64,000 nucleotides of DNA, taken from assembly GCA_020354125.1 (NCBI GenBank), contig CP070643.1, positions 2,929,773 through 2,993,772 of the forward strand, in the 5' to 3' direction. Source of the DNA: Betaproteobacteria bacterium (GTDB lineage: Bacteria; Pseudomonadota; Gammaproteobacteria; Burkholderiales; Eutrophovitaceae). A program made the translations under genes and the position numbers. Of the stretch, positions 1 to 9,368 are shown one piece after another. Below the pieces are notes generated by a model, which did not search any database, was not told where the DNA came from, and worked only from the letters and a program-made list of their open reading frames with translations. The first letter of the stretch is position 1; every line of letters begins with the position of its first letter.

Positions 1-1305
1 CCCGCGCAGCACCGTTTCATTGAGGGTTGTGTCGTGCTCAATCCTTAGCGTCGGATCTTCCGAGCTCATGCGATGCAGCACATCGGCCATCTTCTGCTCA
101 TCACCGTGCCGCGTTGCTTCGAGGGCCAGGCCGAACACCGGCTGCGGGAAATCAAGTGGCTTGAGGTGGATATGGCTGTCTTCCTGTGCGTCGTGCAGCA
201 CGGCATCGAAGTGAATGTCGTCGACCTTGGCGACGGCGACAATGTCACCGGGTCCCGCTGTCTTGATTTCAACGTGATCCTTGCCCTGCAATCGATACAG
301 ATGGGAGACTTTGAATGGTTTGCGCGCGTCGCCAATAAACAACTGGGTGTTCGGTGTGACTGTGCCCTGATGAACGCGGAATACCCCGAGCTTTCCGATG
401 AACGGATCGATCTCGACTTTGAAGACGTGGGCCAAAACGTGTTTCGATGGGTCGGGATCGGAGTGAAAAGGCTCCGCCTCAGCGCCTTCGCCGCGCAGAA
501 ATTGAGGCGGGTTGCCCTCAGTCGGATTTGGCATCAGCTTCGAAAACGCGTTGAGCAAAAGGTCCATGCCGGCACCGGTACGCGCTGACACGAAACACAC
601 TGGTACCAAATGACCTTCGCGTAACGCGCGTTCAAACGGTTCGTGTAATTGCTCAGGTTTTACATCGCCCTGTTCGAGATAGAGTTCCATGAGTTCCTCA
701 TCAACCTCGACCACCTGGTCGACCAGCGCCGTGTGCGCCTCGGCGATAGGCATGAGGTCGGATTCGCCCTCGGGCTGGAAGAAACAGTCGACGACTTCGC
801 TACTGTTGTTCGCGGGGAGATTGATCGGCAGACACTCCGAGCCAAACTCAGCCTGAATGTCCTTGAGCAGGTTCGGTAGATCGACGCCTTCAGCGTCGAT
901 TCGGTTGATGATGATCATGCGGCAAAGGTCACGAGACTTGGCCCACTCCATCATGCGGCGAGTCATCAGTTCCACACCGGACGGTGCGTTGATCACAATT
1001 GCCGCGGTCTCGACCGCAGACAATGCCGGCAAAGATTGCCCGACGAAGTCGAGATAGCCGGGCGTGTCGATCAAATAGATTAGTGTGTCATCAAGGGCAA
1101 CATTTGTGACCGCCAGCTTGACCGAGTGGCCGTGTTCCTTCTCCCGCGCATCGTAGTCGCCGACGGTGGAGCCACGCTCAACTGATCCGGCTGCCCCGAT
1201 CGCCCCGGTACGCTCCAGAAGGCCTTCGATTAGCGTAGTCTTGCCGGAGCCTCCCTGTCCTACAAGTCCAATGGTACGAATATGCTGGGTGTCGAAGCTT
1301 CCCAT
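1..1305 (-). CDS. Elongation factor G-like GTPase (EF-G2 type), C-terminus cut by window edge
   Basis: Translational GTPase paralogue related to EF-G; 435 codons are visible and the rest lies beyond the left edge. The P-loop is GQGGSGKTT (residues 16-24) instead of the canonical AHIDAGKTT, G3 is DTPGY instead of DTPGH, and G4 is NRID. These departures match the EF-G-like/EF-G2 subfamily rather than housekeeping fusA, so a role in ordinary translocation should not be assumed. The start at 1305 is chosen because GGGAGG lies nine bases upstream; the ATG at 1314 would abut that same site. It is divergent from the cupin gene. The fold is certain, the precise role is not. Confidence 0.88.
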   Translation of the reverse strand, partial: MGSFDTQHIRTIGLVGQGGSGKTTLIEGLLERTGAIGAAGSVERGSTVGDYDAREKEHGHSVKLAVTNVALDDTLIYLIDTPGYLDFVGQSLPALSAVETAAIVINAPSGVELMTRRMMEWAKSRDLCRMIIINRIDAEGVDLPNLLKDIQAEFGSECLPINLPANNSSEVVDCFFQPEGESDLMPIAEAHTALVDQVVEVDEELMELYLEQGDVKPEQLHEPFERALREGHLVPVCFVSARTGAGMDLLLNAFSKLMPNPTEGNPPQFLRGEGAEAEPFHSDPDPSKHVLAHVFKVEIDPFIGKLGVFRVHQGTVTPNTQLFIGDARKPFKVSHLYRLQGKDHVEIKTAGPGDIVAVAKVDDIHFDAVLHDAQEDSHIHLKPLDFPQPVFGLALEATRHGDEQKMADVLHRMSSEDPTLRIEHDTTLNETVLRG

Positions 1306-1625
1306 CCTGTGCATCCTCCCGAATTTGCGGTGTTTTACTGTTTATATGCAGTGCCTTCGTGTCAGTATATGCGGCTCGCCGCAGGTTGCAATACAAGGCC
1401 TGCTGTGTCGCGGCGCAGCATCGGCAACGAGCCAAACGAGTCATCCGATGCAAGAACGAAATTAGCTTCAAACGAAAGGCAAGCCGGCACGGCGCAGCAC
1501 CAGGACCAGCCTCACTAACAATCTTTGCTGCGGCGCAGGCGAACAAGGCCGAATGACTGAGTCGAACAGGCAAAACACCACACAATGGCCGGGCGTTGCA
1601 CATGTCCAGTCAGTAAGGGCATAAG
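1306..1625. other. Intergenic region between divergent genes
   Basis: About 320 bases between the EF-G-like gene and the cupin gene. Short open frames occur on both strands but lack family motifs and ribosome sites. It presumably holds both promoters; I could not pick out a convincing -35/-10 pair. Confidence 0.5.
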
Positions 1626-2006
1626 ATGGCGAGGTATGACACTGCCCGTATCGAACAGGTGAGCGAAGAATCTGCTCCAGATGGATCGCGGGTCCGACCG
1701 CTGTTGTCACTGGAGTCTGGTTCAATGGCGCAGTTTGAACTCGACCCCGGGCAGGTATCACGGGCAGTCAGACATCGCAGTGTTGAGGAAATCTGGCTGG
1801 TTCTGTCGGGACGTGGACTGATGTGGCGACAACAGGATGAGCGGCAGAGCATCGTTCAGCTCGCGCCCGGCACCTGCGTGTCGATCCCGGTCGCGACCGC
1901 CTTTCAATTCCGCTGCGAAGGTGGTGAGCCGTTGCGTATTGCTGCCGTAACCATGCCGCCTTGGCCAGGAGACCAAGAAGCCGAGTTCGTATCCGGCGAA
2001 TGGTGA
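1626..2006 (+). CDS. Single-domain cupin protein
   Basis: A 126-residue protein with one cupin barrel. The stretch HRSVEEIWLVLSGRG matches cupin motif 1, with the metal-binding His and Glu, and the later PGTCVSIPVATAFQF matches motif 2, although the usual second His is not obvious. There is no signal peptide or partner domain, so it is cytoplasmic. Small cupins of this sort are isomerases, dioxygenases or sugar/acid-sensing proteins, and the sequence does not say which. AAGGGC lies ahead of the ATG. It converges with the TRAP binding-protein gene. Confidence 0.8.
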   Translation: MARYDTARIEQVSEESAPDGSRVRPLLSLESGSMAQFELDPGQVSRAVRHRSVEEIWLVLSGRGLMWRQQDERQSIVQLAPGTCVSIPVATAFQFRCEGGEPLRIAAVTMPPWPGDQEAEFVSGEW

Positions 2007-2022
2007 GTCGAGGTGGTCGCCG

Positions 2023-3096
2023 TTAGTTTGCGGGATCGTGTTCGGCGATCAGGGCACGGGCCTTGGTGACCATTCTTTCTCCCTTGAGACCCTTGGCATC
2101 TAGATTACCGACGCCCTCATTGACCGCGGCGCTGGCAGCCTCGCGCCACTTGTCGAGATCGTCATCCGGCAGCGCACTGACCGTATCACCACGCCTGGTA
2201 GCACGCTCGCGCGCCGCATTCGCGTTCTGATCAAATGTCTTGCCGATCCACGCGGAAATGTCGCTGCCACTGTTCGCTCTCATCACCTGTTTGAGATCGT
2301 CGATCAGACCGCGATAGGCGCTCGGATTCATCAGTAGAACCGAGACTTCTGCGTAAGGCCATGGCGCGTTCGCTGGGGCTTCGGCATGTGTGGTGACCAG
2401 TTCTTCCAATCCGAGTGCTGCCAGGCTGCTCCAGGACAACAGCACGCCATCGACACTCGACTCTGCAAGCGCTGTTCCGATGGCGGAGCTGCTGGTCACA
2501 ACCGGCTTCGCACCGATTGCGGTCAGGAACTGCCCTGCATCCGAGTTCGGTATTGCAATCCTCGCGTCTTTCAGGTCGGACAGTGACGATACCGATTTGT
2601 CACGCATATGAAAAACCGGCGCGTCGTGACGACTCGCGGCGAGTATGCGCATCTCCTTGAACTCGCGGAAAGCGAGGTCATTCATGTCGACCCACCACCA
2701 TAGGGCCTGGCTCGATCCCTCTGAGCTGGTACCCTCGAGCGCCAGCGCAAATACGCTGAATCTCGGAAAAGAAGCACTCGATTGCTGCAGGTCAATCCAA
2801 ACGATATCGGCACTGCGATCCTGCACGGCCTGAAACAGATCGGTTTGTGCATTCGCCGCATCCCGTGGCGCAGCCAGCAAATTTATTCTGCCGCCTGACT
2901 CATCGTAGATCTTGCGCGACCAGGGCTGGACAAAGTTTGTTACAAACGCCGAGTTCGCCGGTTGCGTATCCTGATACTTGAAAGTCACGCCATGAGCAAA
3001 AGCGTCTGCAGAGAAACCAAGCAACAGCAGCGTGGCACAAGCGAGCAGCGAATATGAGGCGGTAAATGCTTGCCGACTGATGGTTATAACGGTCAC
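2023..3096 (-). CDS. Periplasmic TRAP transporter solute-binding protein, DctP family
   Basis: A 357-residue secreted binding protein. The N-terminus carries a hydrophobic signal (LLACATLLLLGFSADAFA) with likely cleavage after AFA. The body has the DctP features: a 'SDLKDARIAIPNSDAGQFLTAIGAKPV' style hinge region, a central segment naming the ligand-gating loop, and a C-terminal helix bundle. Such proteins deliver carboxylates or similar small acids to a DctQM membrane pair, but no dctQ or dctM is adjacent, so this copy is an orphan here. The start is a GTG with GGAG eleven bases upstream. Confidence 0.8.
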   Translation of the reverse strand: MTVITISRQAFTASYSLLACATLLLLGFSADAFAHGVTFKYQDTQPANSAFVTNFVQPWSRKIYDESGGRINLLAAPRDAANAQTDLFQAVQDRSADIVWIDLQQSSASFPRFSVFALALEGTSSEGSSQALWWWVDMNDLAFREFKEMRILAASRHDAPVFHMRDKSVSSLSDLKDARIAIPNSDAGQFLTAIGAKPVVTSSSAIGTALAESSVDGVLLSWSSLAALGLEELVTTHAEAPANAPWPYAEVSVLLMNPSAYRGLIDDLKQVMRANSGSDISAWIGKTFDQNANAARERATRRGDTVSALPDDDLDKWREAASAAVNEGVGNLDAKGLKGERMVTKARALIAEHDPAN

Positions 3097-3295
3097 GGTT
3101 ATTTTTTCTCCTATTACGACATGCGATTGCGAATCTTACTTGCAGCGCGTGACGCGACAGAAGATTCTGCATGGCAAAATCGATGGTTGATATTGATTGG
3201 ATTTGCGTTAGTTTAGCAAGCTATCGGTTATGTGGATGAAAGTGCCGCTGCGGATCAAAGTACGTAGATCGCAGTATTAGACGGGGGACTACGAT

Positions 3296-3913
3296 TTGTT
3301 ACCTAGCGTAGGGAAGGAAACCGCTGAATCGATTCTGCGGTTCTGGTTTGGAACGGCAACGGATGACCTTGAGGTCTCCGGGCAGTGCGCCAAGATGTGG
3401 TGGAAAAAGAATCCGCAAGTGGATGCCGAAATTCGCCAGCGCTTTGCCGCTGTGGTGGATGCCGCTGCGAGTGGGCAATGTGATTCGTGGTTGGAAAATG
3501 CTCGTGGTCGGCTGGCGATGATCATTATGGTGGACCAGTTTTCGCGCAATATGTACCGCGATACGCCACGCGCCTTCGCTTTTGATTCATTGGCGCTGTC
3601 ATGGGCCAAGGAGGGAATAGCGTCCGGCGCCGATCAGACACTGCGGCCGATCGAAAGGATTTTTTTCTACATGCCGCTCGAGCATTCCGAGTCACTCGAA
3701 GATCAGCAACGCGCGGTCGCCCTGACCACTGCTCTTGCTGCACAGGTGACTCCGGAGAAGCGAGACCTGTTTGAAGGGTATGTCGATTTTGCCAAGCGCC
3801 ATCGAGACATCGTGCAACGCTTTGGCCGCTTTCCCCATCGCAACGCTATCCTTGAGCGAAGTTCGACTCCGGAAGAGTTGGAATTCCTGAAGCAACCGGG
3901 TTCGTCGTTTTGA
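3296..3913 (+). CDS. DUF924 family protein
   Basis: A 205-residue soluble protein with the DUF924 hallmarks: ILRFWFG near the N-terminus, MWWKKN followed by an acidic helix, and MIIMVDQFSRNMYRDTPRAFAFD in the middle, then the late FFYMPLEHSE segment. The family is a TPR-like all-helical fold of unknown function, usually about 180-200 residues, so this is full length. The start is TTG with a run of five G just upstream. It diverges from the TRAP binding protein and converges with pobA. Confidence 0.88.
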   Translation: MLPSVGKETAESILRFWFGTATDDLEVSGQCAKMWWKKNPQVDAEIRQRFAAVVDAAASGQCDSWLENARGRLAMIIMVDQFSRNMYRDTPRAFAFDSLALSWAKEGIASGADQTLRPIERIFFYMPLEHSESLEDQQRAVALTTALAAQVTPEKRDLFEGYVDFAKRHRDIVQRFGRFPHRNAILERSSTPEELEFLKQPGSSF

Positions 3914-3934
3914 ACTCAGGAACGGACCGGTTTA

Positions 3935-5176
<1,242 letters not shown>

Positions 5177-5334
5177 CTATCGCCTGAGTAAGAAAATGCA
5201 GGCAGATTGGCGTATGGCTGTGCAATGCGTCGTTATCTAACGGGCGCCTTTATCTCAAGGCCAACTGCTTATAATCCGAAACAGGCGAGGCGCGTCAAAG
5301 CGAAGCTTATAAATCTACGGCGGGAGAAGGGGGG

Positions 5335-5682
5335 ATGGAGTCAATTCTACAACTCTACGGTTTGGCGATGGTGGTGTTGCCCGTCTACGGATTTGTTTCG
5401 CTTCGCAACAAGATTCGCCATGACGGCATGGTAAAGAGTGCCGCACTGTTGCGTTATATGGGTGTTGTTGTTGCCCCGATCGCAGGATACGCATGCCTGT
5501 TCGGACTGGCGTTGGCCGTTGAAGCAGTAACATCGTTCGACCCGATTTCGGAGGAGGCTGCGCGAAGTTTCGTGCTGGCCATCGTTCTGGGGGTATTGGT
5601 GTGGCTACTTTCAACAGCGATATTCTCCCTAGGCCTATTGTTTGTACAAAGTCTCCGAAAACCGGATCTGCAGCGACATTGA
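5335..5682 (+). CDS. Small multi-pass membrane protein
   Basis: A 115-residue protein with three probable membrane segments (about residues 7-23, 40-64 and 78-105), joined by a short basic loop (SLRNKIRHDG) that should face the cytoplasm. GGAGAAGGGGGG precedes the ATG. It ends four bases before the likely start of the GNAT gene, so the two are probably co-transcribed. I do not recognise a family. Confidence 0.65.
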   Translation: MESILQLYGLAMVVLPVYGFVSLRNKIRHDGMVKSAALLRYMGVVVAPIAGYACLFGLALAVEAVTSFDPISEEAARSFVLAIVLGVLVWLLSTAIFSLGLLFVQSLRKPDLQRH

Positions 5683-5686
5683 ATTC

Positions 5687-6196
5687 ATGTTGAACAGCAA
5701 AGATCAGATGCAAAACGCGCTGGATGACTGCCTGCGCATTGTGGCATTTGAGCCTTCCCATGCCGAAGCGTTTCGCGATCTCAACCTGGACTGGATAGAG
5801 GAGTATTTCGTTGTAGAGGACTTGGATCGCACGCATCTTGACTTTCCTCAGGAGAGCTTCGTCGATACCGGCGGAGCAATCCTGATGGCCGAGCTGGGCG
5901 GGCGTGTGGTTGGCTGTTGTGCCTTGCTGAAGCACGGCGACAGTGTCTACGAGGTGTCGAAAATGGCAGTCATGCGCGAGTGCCAAGGGGTAGGGATCGG
6001 AAAGAGACTGCTCCACGCCGTAATCGAGCATGCGCGCTCTCTCGGTGCGCGGCGTCTGGACATCATTTCCAGCACGCGCCTGCCACCGGCAATTGAACTC
6101 TACAAGAAGGCCGGCTTTGTCGTAGTGCCGCTCGAGAGCGACGCGTACGCGCGGGGCAATATCGCTCTTGAATTGCGATTGCCCGATGCAGAATGA
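5687..6196 (+). CDS. GNAT family N-acetyltransferase
   Basis: A 169-residue acetyltransferase. The acetyl-CoA pyrophosphate loop is visible as MRECQGVGIGKRLL (R/Q-x-x-G-x-G), preceded by the beta-4 strand VYEVSKMAVM and followed by LDIISSTRLPPAIELYKKAGF, the standard C-terminal motif of the fold. An upstream in-frame codon at 5642 would overlap the membrane-protein gene; the ATG at 5687 is preferred because the domain begins there. The substrate cannot be inferred. Confidence 0.85.
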   Translation: MLNSKDQMQNALDDCLRIVAFEPSHAEAFRDLNLDWIEEYFVVEDLDRTHLDFPQESFVDTGGAILMAELGGRVVGCCALLKHGDSVYEVSKMAVMRECQGVGIGKRLLHAVIEHARSLGARRLDIISSTRLPPAIELYKKAGFVVVPLESDAYARGNIALELRLPDAE

Positions 6197-6199
6197 CAT

Positions 6200-6247
6200 C
6201 GGGTCAAGTCGAATTCGGGTCAAGTCGAATTCGGGTCAAGTCGAAAT
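6200..6247. repeat. Three tandem copies of a 16-base unit
   Basis: Units at 6200-6215, 6216-6231 and 6232-6247 read cgggtcaagtcgaatt, the same, and the same with the last bases changed to aaat; a fourth decayed copy may follow. They start directly after the GNAT stop codon and sit upstream of the next gene. Confidence 0.9.
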
Positions 6248-6307
6248 CGGTTCAGACCGGTATAGTGCATACTTCTTACCGATTCTCTGGCTGGAGGTTG
6301 CACCCTA

Positions 6308-6742
6308 ATGGAACGCAGCGGCACTCGGCACCGGATCATTAAAAAGGCACAGTTCGCACGCTGGATGTTTATGATTGGTGCGGCCGCTGTCGCCTTCTTT
6401 TGGCTCTTGAGCTGGGTGGCTACGAAGTATCTGGATAAGCTCGAACAATTGTCGCAAACTGATGCGGCACTGGCAGCGCAACGCATTTCGTCCATGGTTC
6501 AAGCGGTCTTTGTTGCCTCTGTCGTGTTTGCATTGCTGGTCGGATCCTATCTGGCTTGGTACGGTTACCGGGCAGTGCGCAGCGAATGTTTCCCTCCCCC
6601 CGGCTCATGGGTCGTCGAAGGACGGCCTGTATACGAGGGCAGCAAAGCGCGACGGCGGGGTTGGGCGCAAATCATCCTCGGCATCTTCATGGCTGTGGTG
6701 GCTTGTGCAGTGGTCTATCGCAGCTGGTCGCTGTTGCCATGA
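6308..6742 (+). CDS. Small membrane protein of unknown function
   Basis: A 144-residue protein with membrane segments at about 18-40, 64-84 and 116-140. The loop between segments two and three contains CFPPPGSWVVEGRPVYEG, and the region before the last segment is strongly basic (SKARRRG). CTGGAGG lies ahead of the ATG. No family is recognised; it stands alone between the repeat and the Ada-like gene. Confidence 0.65.
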   Translation: MERSGTRHRIIKKAQFARWMFMIGAAAVAFFWLLSWVATKYLDKLEQLSQTDAALAAQRISSMVQAVFVASVVFALLVGSYLAWYGYRAVRSECFPPPGSWVVEGRPVYEGSKARRRGWAQIILGIFMAVVACAVVYRSWSLLP

Positions 6743-6909
6743 AGTTCGCTCGCCATTGGGCTTTGAAAGGCAAGGCCGGCAGGGACCTTTGAACTCGTAA
6801 GCTGCAAGAACCGGATAGTCCGCAGGCGCTGCCCTATGTAGATTGCGGGCCATCGATTGCGATCAAATGTCGCACGATCAAGTCACTTGCGATCGGAAGG
6901 AGGCCAGAG

Positions 6910-7791
6910 GTGAATGCAGCCACTAGCGAGCTAAATGCGACGAGCAGCGTCGAGGAACCGATCCTCCGCGCCTGCCGACTCATTGAGCAGTCTGACCCGT
7001 CGCCGTCGCTGGATGAACTGGCTGCCGCGGCAGGCATGAGCCGCTATCGCTTTTATCGAATGTTTATTCGGGCGCTGGGTGTGACTCCCAAGGCGTATTC
7101 GCTGGCTTTACGGCGTGAACGATTGCAGAAATCGCTGCAAAATGCGCCGGGCGTAGCCGAAGCGGTTTTCGACGCCGGTTTCGGTTCGGGTAGTCGAGTC
7201 TATGAGAAGCCGGAGGCTTTACTGGGGATGACGCCGGGCGCCTATCGCAAAGGCGCACCGGGCGTGCAGATTCGCTCTGCAATCGCTAACAGCGCGCTCG
7301 GATTATTGATGGTGGCGGCAAGCGGCAAGGGGGTATGCATGATCGAATTTGGTGAGACACGATCCGAGCTGCGCGCAAACTTGCGCCGACGATTTCCCGA
7401 AGCGGATCTGGAGCCAGGTGACGATAAGCTGGACCGTTGGCTGCAGCGCGTTATCGATTATCTGCGCATGCCGTCAGGGTCACTGGATTTGCCGCTCGAC
7501 ATACAGGGGACGGCGTTTCAACAGCAGGTGTGGCAAGTTTTGCAGAGTGTGCCTGCTGGCGAGACGGTCACTTATGCACAGGTTGCGCAACAAGTAGGCA
7601 AGCCGACCGCGGTTCGTGCGGTTGCGCGCGCCATCGCGTCGAACCGCCTTGCCGTAGCCATTCCCTGCCACCGCGTAGTTGGCAGTGATGGCCAGCTGCG
7701 TGGCTACCGCTGGGGTCTGGAGCGCAAAAAGCAGCTTCTGGATCGCGAAAATCAGGCCAGCGCAAGACCTGACAAGCGCAAGGGGCGTTGA
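6910..7791 (+). CDS. Ada-like protein: AraC DNA-binding domain fused to O6-alkylguanine-DNA alkyltransferase
   Basis: A 293-residue two-domain repair protein. Residues 16-113 form an AraC-type helix-turn-helix pair (DELAAAAGMSRYRFYRMF, then AEAVFDAGFGSGSRVYEK). Residues 125-285 are the alkyltransferase, with the suicide cysteine C253 in IPCHRVV and the DNA-contact segment AVARAIASNRLAVA. Escherichia coli Ada also has an N-terminal zinc domain that accepts methyl groups from phosphotriesters and converts the protein to an activator; that domain is missing. The start is GTG with GGAAGGAGG seven bases upstream. Direct removal of O6-methylguanine is well supported, inducibility is not. Confidence 0.92.
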   Translation: MNAATSELNATSSVEEPILRACRLIEQSDPSPSLDELAAAAGMSRYRFYRMFIRALGVTPKAYSLALRRERLQKSLQNAPGVAEAVFDAGFGSGSRVYEKPEALLGMTPGAYRKGAPGVQIRSAIANSALGLLMVAASGKGVCMIEFGETRSELRANLRRRFPEADLEPGDDKLDRWLQRVIDYLRMPSGSLDLPLDIQGTAFQQQVWQVLQSVPAGETVTYAQVAQQVGKPTAVRAVARAIASNRLAVAIPCHRVVGSDGQLRGYRWGLERKKQLLDRENQASARPDKRKGR

Positions 7792-7826
7792 GGTTTGGCG
7801 TGTGCTGAACTGCGCCGGTACTGCAG

Positions 7827-8324
7827 TTATTCGCCGTCCGAGAGCAATGGATCGACGTGCTCCCGGAACCACGACGGCATCTTCGCACCGCGGGTTCTGG
7901 ACCGCAGTATTCCTTGCCGGTCAATTACGAATGCCGTCGGGGTTGCGTAGATTTTCTGAAAGCCGCTCTGTTCGAGTTCGTCTGTCATCAAACCGTCGAG
8001 GTTGTAGATACCGAGCATACGCTCAACTCGCGCGCGGTCTTCAATGCGGTCTACTCCCACCATGATGACGGTGAAGCCTTTGTCGTGGTTGTTCTCAAGA
8101 TAGGTTTCGATATTGCCGATCTCATACGCACAGAACTTGCAGTAACTGGAATAGAAGTTGACCAGAACGACGGTCCCGCGCATCGCGGTCAGGTCGAATG
8201 ATTCACCAGAGAACAGCGTGCCTTTGAGGCGCGGCGCCGCTTCGCCGATTTGCGGCACCGCATGTGCGCTGGTGCCGCAAACAAACAACAGAATCAATGC
8301 GCATCTCGAAAGTACAGATAGCAT
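7827..8324 (-). CDS. Exported TlpA-like thiol-disulfide redoxin
   Basis: A 165-residue thioredoxin-fold protein with a signal peptide (ALILLFVCGTSAHA). The redox centre is CKFC (C62, C65) within NFYSSYCKFC, and the cis-proline loop is YATPTAF. This is the TlpA/ResA/SoxW layout: extracytoplasmic thiol reduction, for example of cytochrome c apoproteins or Sox carrier proteins. It diverges from soxYZ 200 bases away, so a role in keeping the SoxY cysteine reduced is attractive but inferred. Confidence 0.85.
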   Translation of the reverse strand: MLSVLSRCALILLFVCGTSAHAVPQIGEAAPRLKGTLFSGESFDLTAMRGTVVLVNFYSSYCKFCAYEIGNIETYLENNHDKGFTVIMVGVDRIEDRARVERMLGIYNLDGLMTDELEQSGFQKIYATPTAFVIDRQGILRSRTRGAKMPSWFREHVDPLLSDGE

Positions 8325-8524
8325 TATGTGGACTTTACGAAAGAATCAAACGGCGATGAGACCGTTCCGGTCTGGCTTCAAATATACTCTCCCGGGTTCG
8401 GTCAGGTGAGATGCAGCTGATACTTCTTCTCACCTTGCTACCGATGTTAACGCTTATCGAGATGTTGCAGGAGAGTCAAAACTTCAGCAATCCTCAGACC
8501 TGTTCAAGTAAGTCAGGATAAGGC

Positions 8525-9004
8525 ATGGATCCAGGCAGACGAACATTCATTCGTGATGTTGGCAGCTCGAGCGTGATCGCACTGCTGGCGTCGTACGGTC
8601 TGTTGCCGGAGTCCGCGTACGCCGAACTATGGAACAAGGCGGCGTTTGAAGCGACTTCTCTCGAGGAAGCGCTTGTTAATGTGCTCGACGGAGCGCGGGT
8701 CGCTGATAATCGGGGCGACCGTAATGGCGTGGGGATCATCGCGCCCGAAATCGCAGAAAATGGTGCCATCGTGCCGGTTGGTGTGGTAGCCGCAGTGCCG
8801 GACATCGAGTCGATCGCCATCTTGTGCGAAGACAATCCGCAGCCGCTCGCGGCAATTTATGATATTCCTCCGGGGGGGCTGCCGGAAATAAGAACACGCG
8901 TGAAGATGGCAGCTTCGTCCAACGTCGTTGTCCTCGTCAAAGCGGCCGGTGTATTCCACATGGCGTCAAAGGCAATCAAGGTGACCCGCGGAGGGTGTGG
9001 CTGA
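8525..9004 (+). CDS. soxY: Sulfur-carrier subunit SoxY
   Basis: A 159-residue periplasmic carrier that holds sulfur intermediates of thiosulfate oxidation on a C-terminal swinging arm. The arm ends RGGCG, with C158 as the carrier cysteine, as in the family's GGCGG ending but lacking the final glycine. The N-terminus has a Tat-like GRRTFIRD followed by a short hydrophobic stretch and AYA, consistent with folded export together with SoxZ. AGGATAAGG precedes the ATG. soxZ follows after 27 bases. Confidence 0.92.
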   Translation: MDPGRRTFIRDVGSSSVIALLASYGLLPESAYAELWNKAAFEATSLEEALVNVLDGARVADNRGDRNGVGIIAPEIAENGAIVPVGVVAAVPDIESIAILCEDNPQPLAAIYDIPPGGLPEIRTRVKMAASSNVVVLVKAAGVFHMASKAIKVTRGGCG

Positions 9005-9031
9005 TTGGATCAATGCGCGAGATGACTGAGA

Positions 9032-9343
9032 ATGGCTAAGGGGATGAGAGTGCGCGCACGCAAGAAGGGCGACGCAACCGATGTCAGGGTGCTGATCCGG
9101 CACGACATGGAGACGGGCCGGCGCAAGAATGAAGACGGTGAAGTGGTCGCGGCGCACTACATTCAGAATGTGACCGTGCGGCACGGCGAGCGGGTCGTGT
9201 TGTTCGCGCAATGGGGACCCGCTGTGTCCAAGAACCCGTATTTTGTGTTCAAGTTTCGCGGCGGTGCGTCTGGCGATCGTGTCGCGGTCACCTGGGTGGA
9301 CAACAAAGGCCAATCGGGGACGGGCGACACTTTGATTACGTAG
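9032..9343 (+). CDS. soxZ: SoxZ, partner of SoxY
   Basis: A 103-residue immunoglobulin-like protein without a signal peptide, exported in complex with SoxY. The typical features are VRVLIRHDMETGRRKN, AAHYIQNVTV, the aromatic segment KNPYFVFKFRG and the terminal WVDNKG-SGTGD. No other sox genes (soxXA, soxB, soxCD) are in the window, so SoxYZ may be a reduced pathway or serve another sulfur reaction. Confidence 0.93.
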   Translation: MAKGMRVRARKKGDATDVRVLIRHDMETGRRKNEDGEVVAAHYIQNVTVRHGERVVLFAQWGPAVSKNPYFVFKFRGGASGDRVAVTWVDNKGQSGTGDTLIT

Positions 9344-9368
9344 CCACCGCCTCCGTTCCGGGAAGGCT

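Noticed and set aside
5315..6223. A 302-codon minus-strand frame across the membrane-protein and GNAT genes
   Set aside because: Shadow of the GNAT gene; the plus strand carries clear motifs and ribosome sites.
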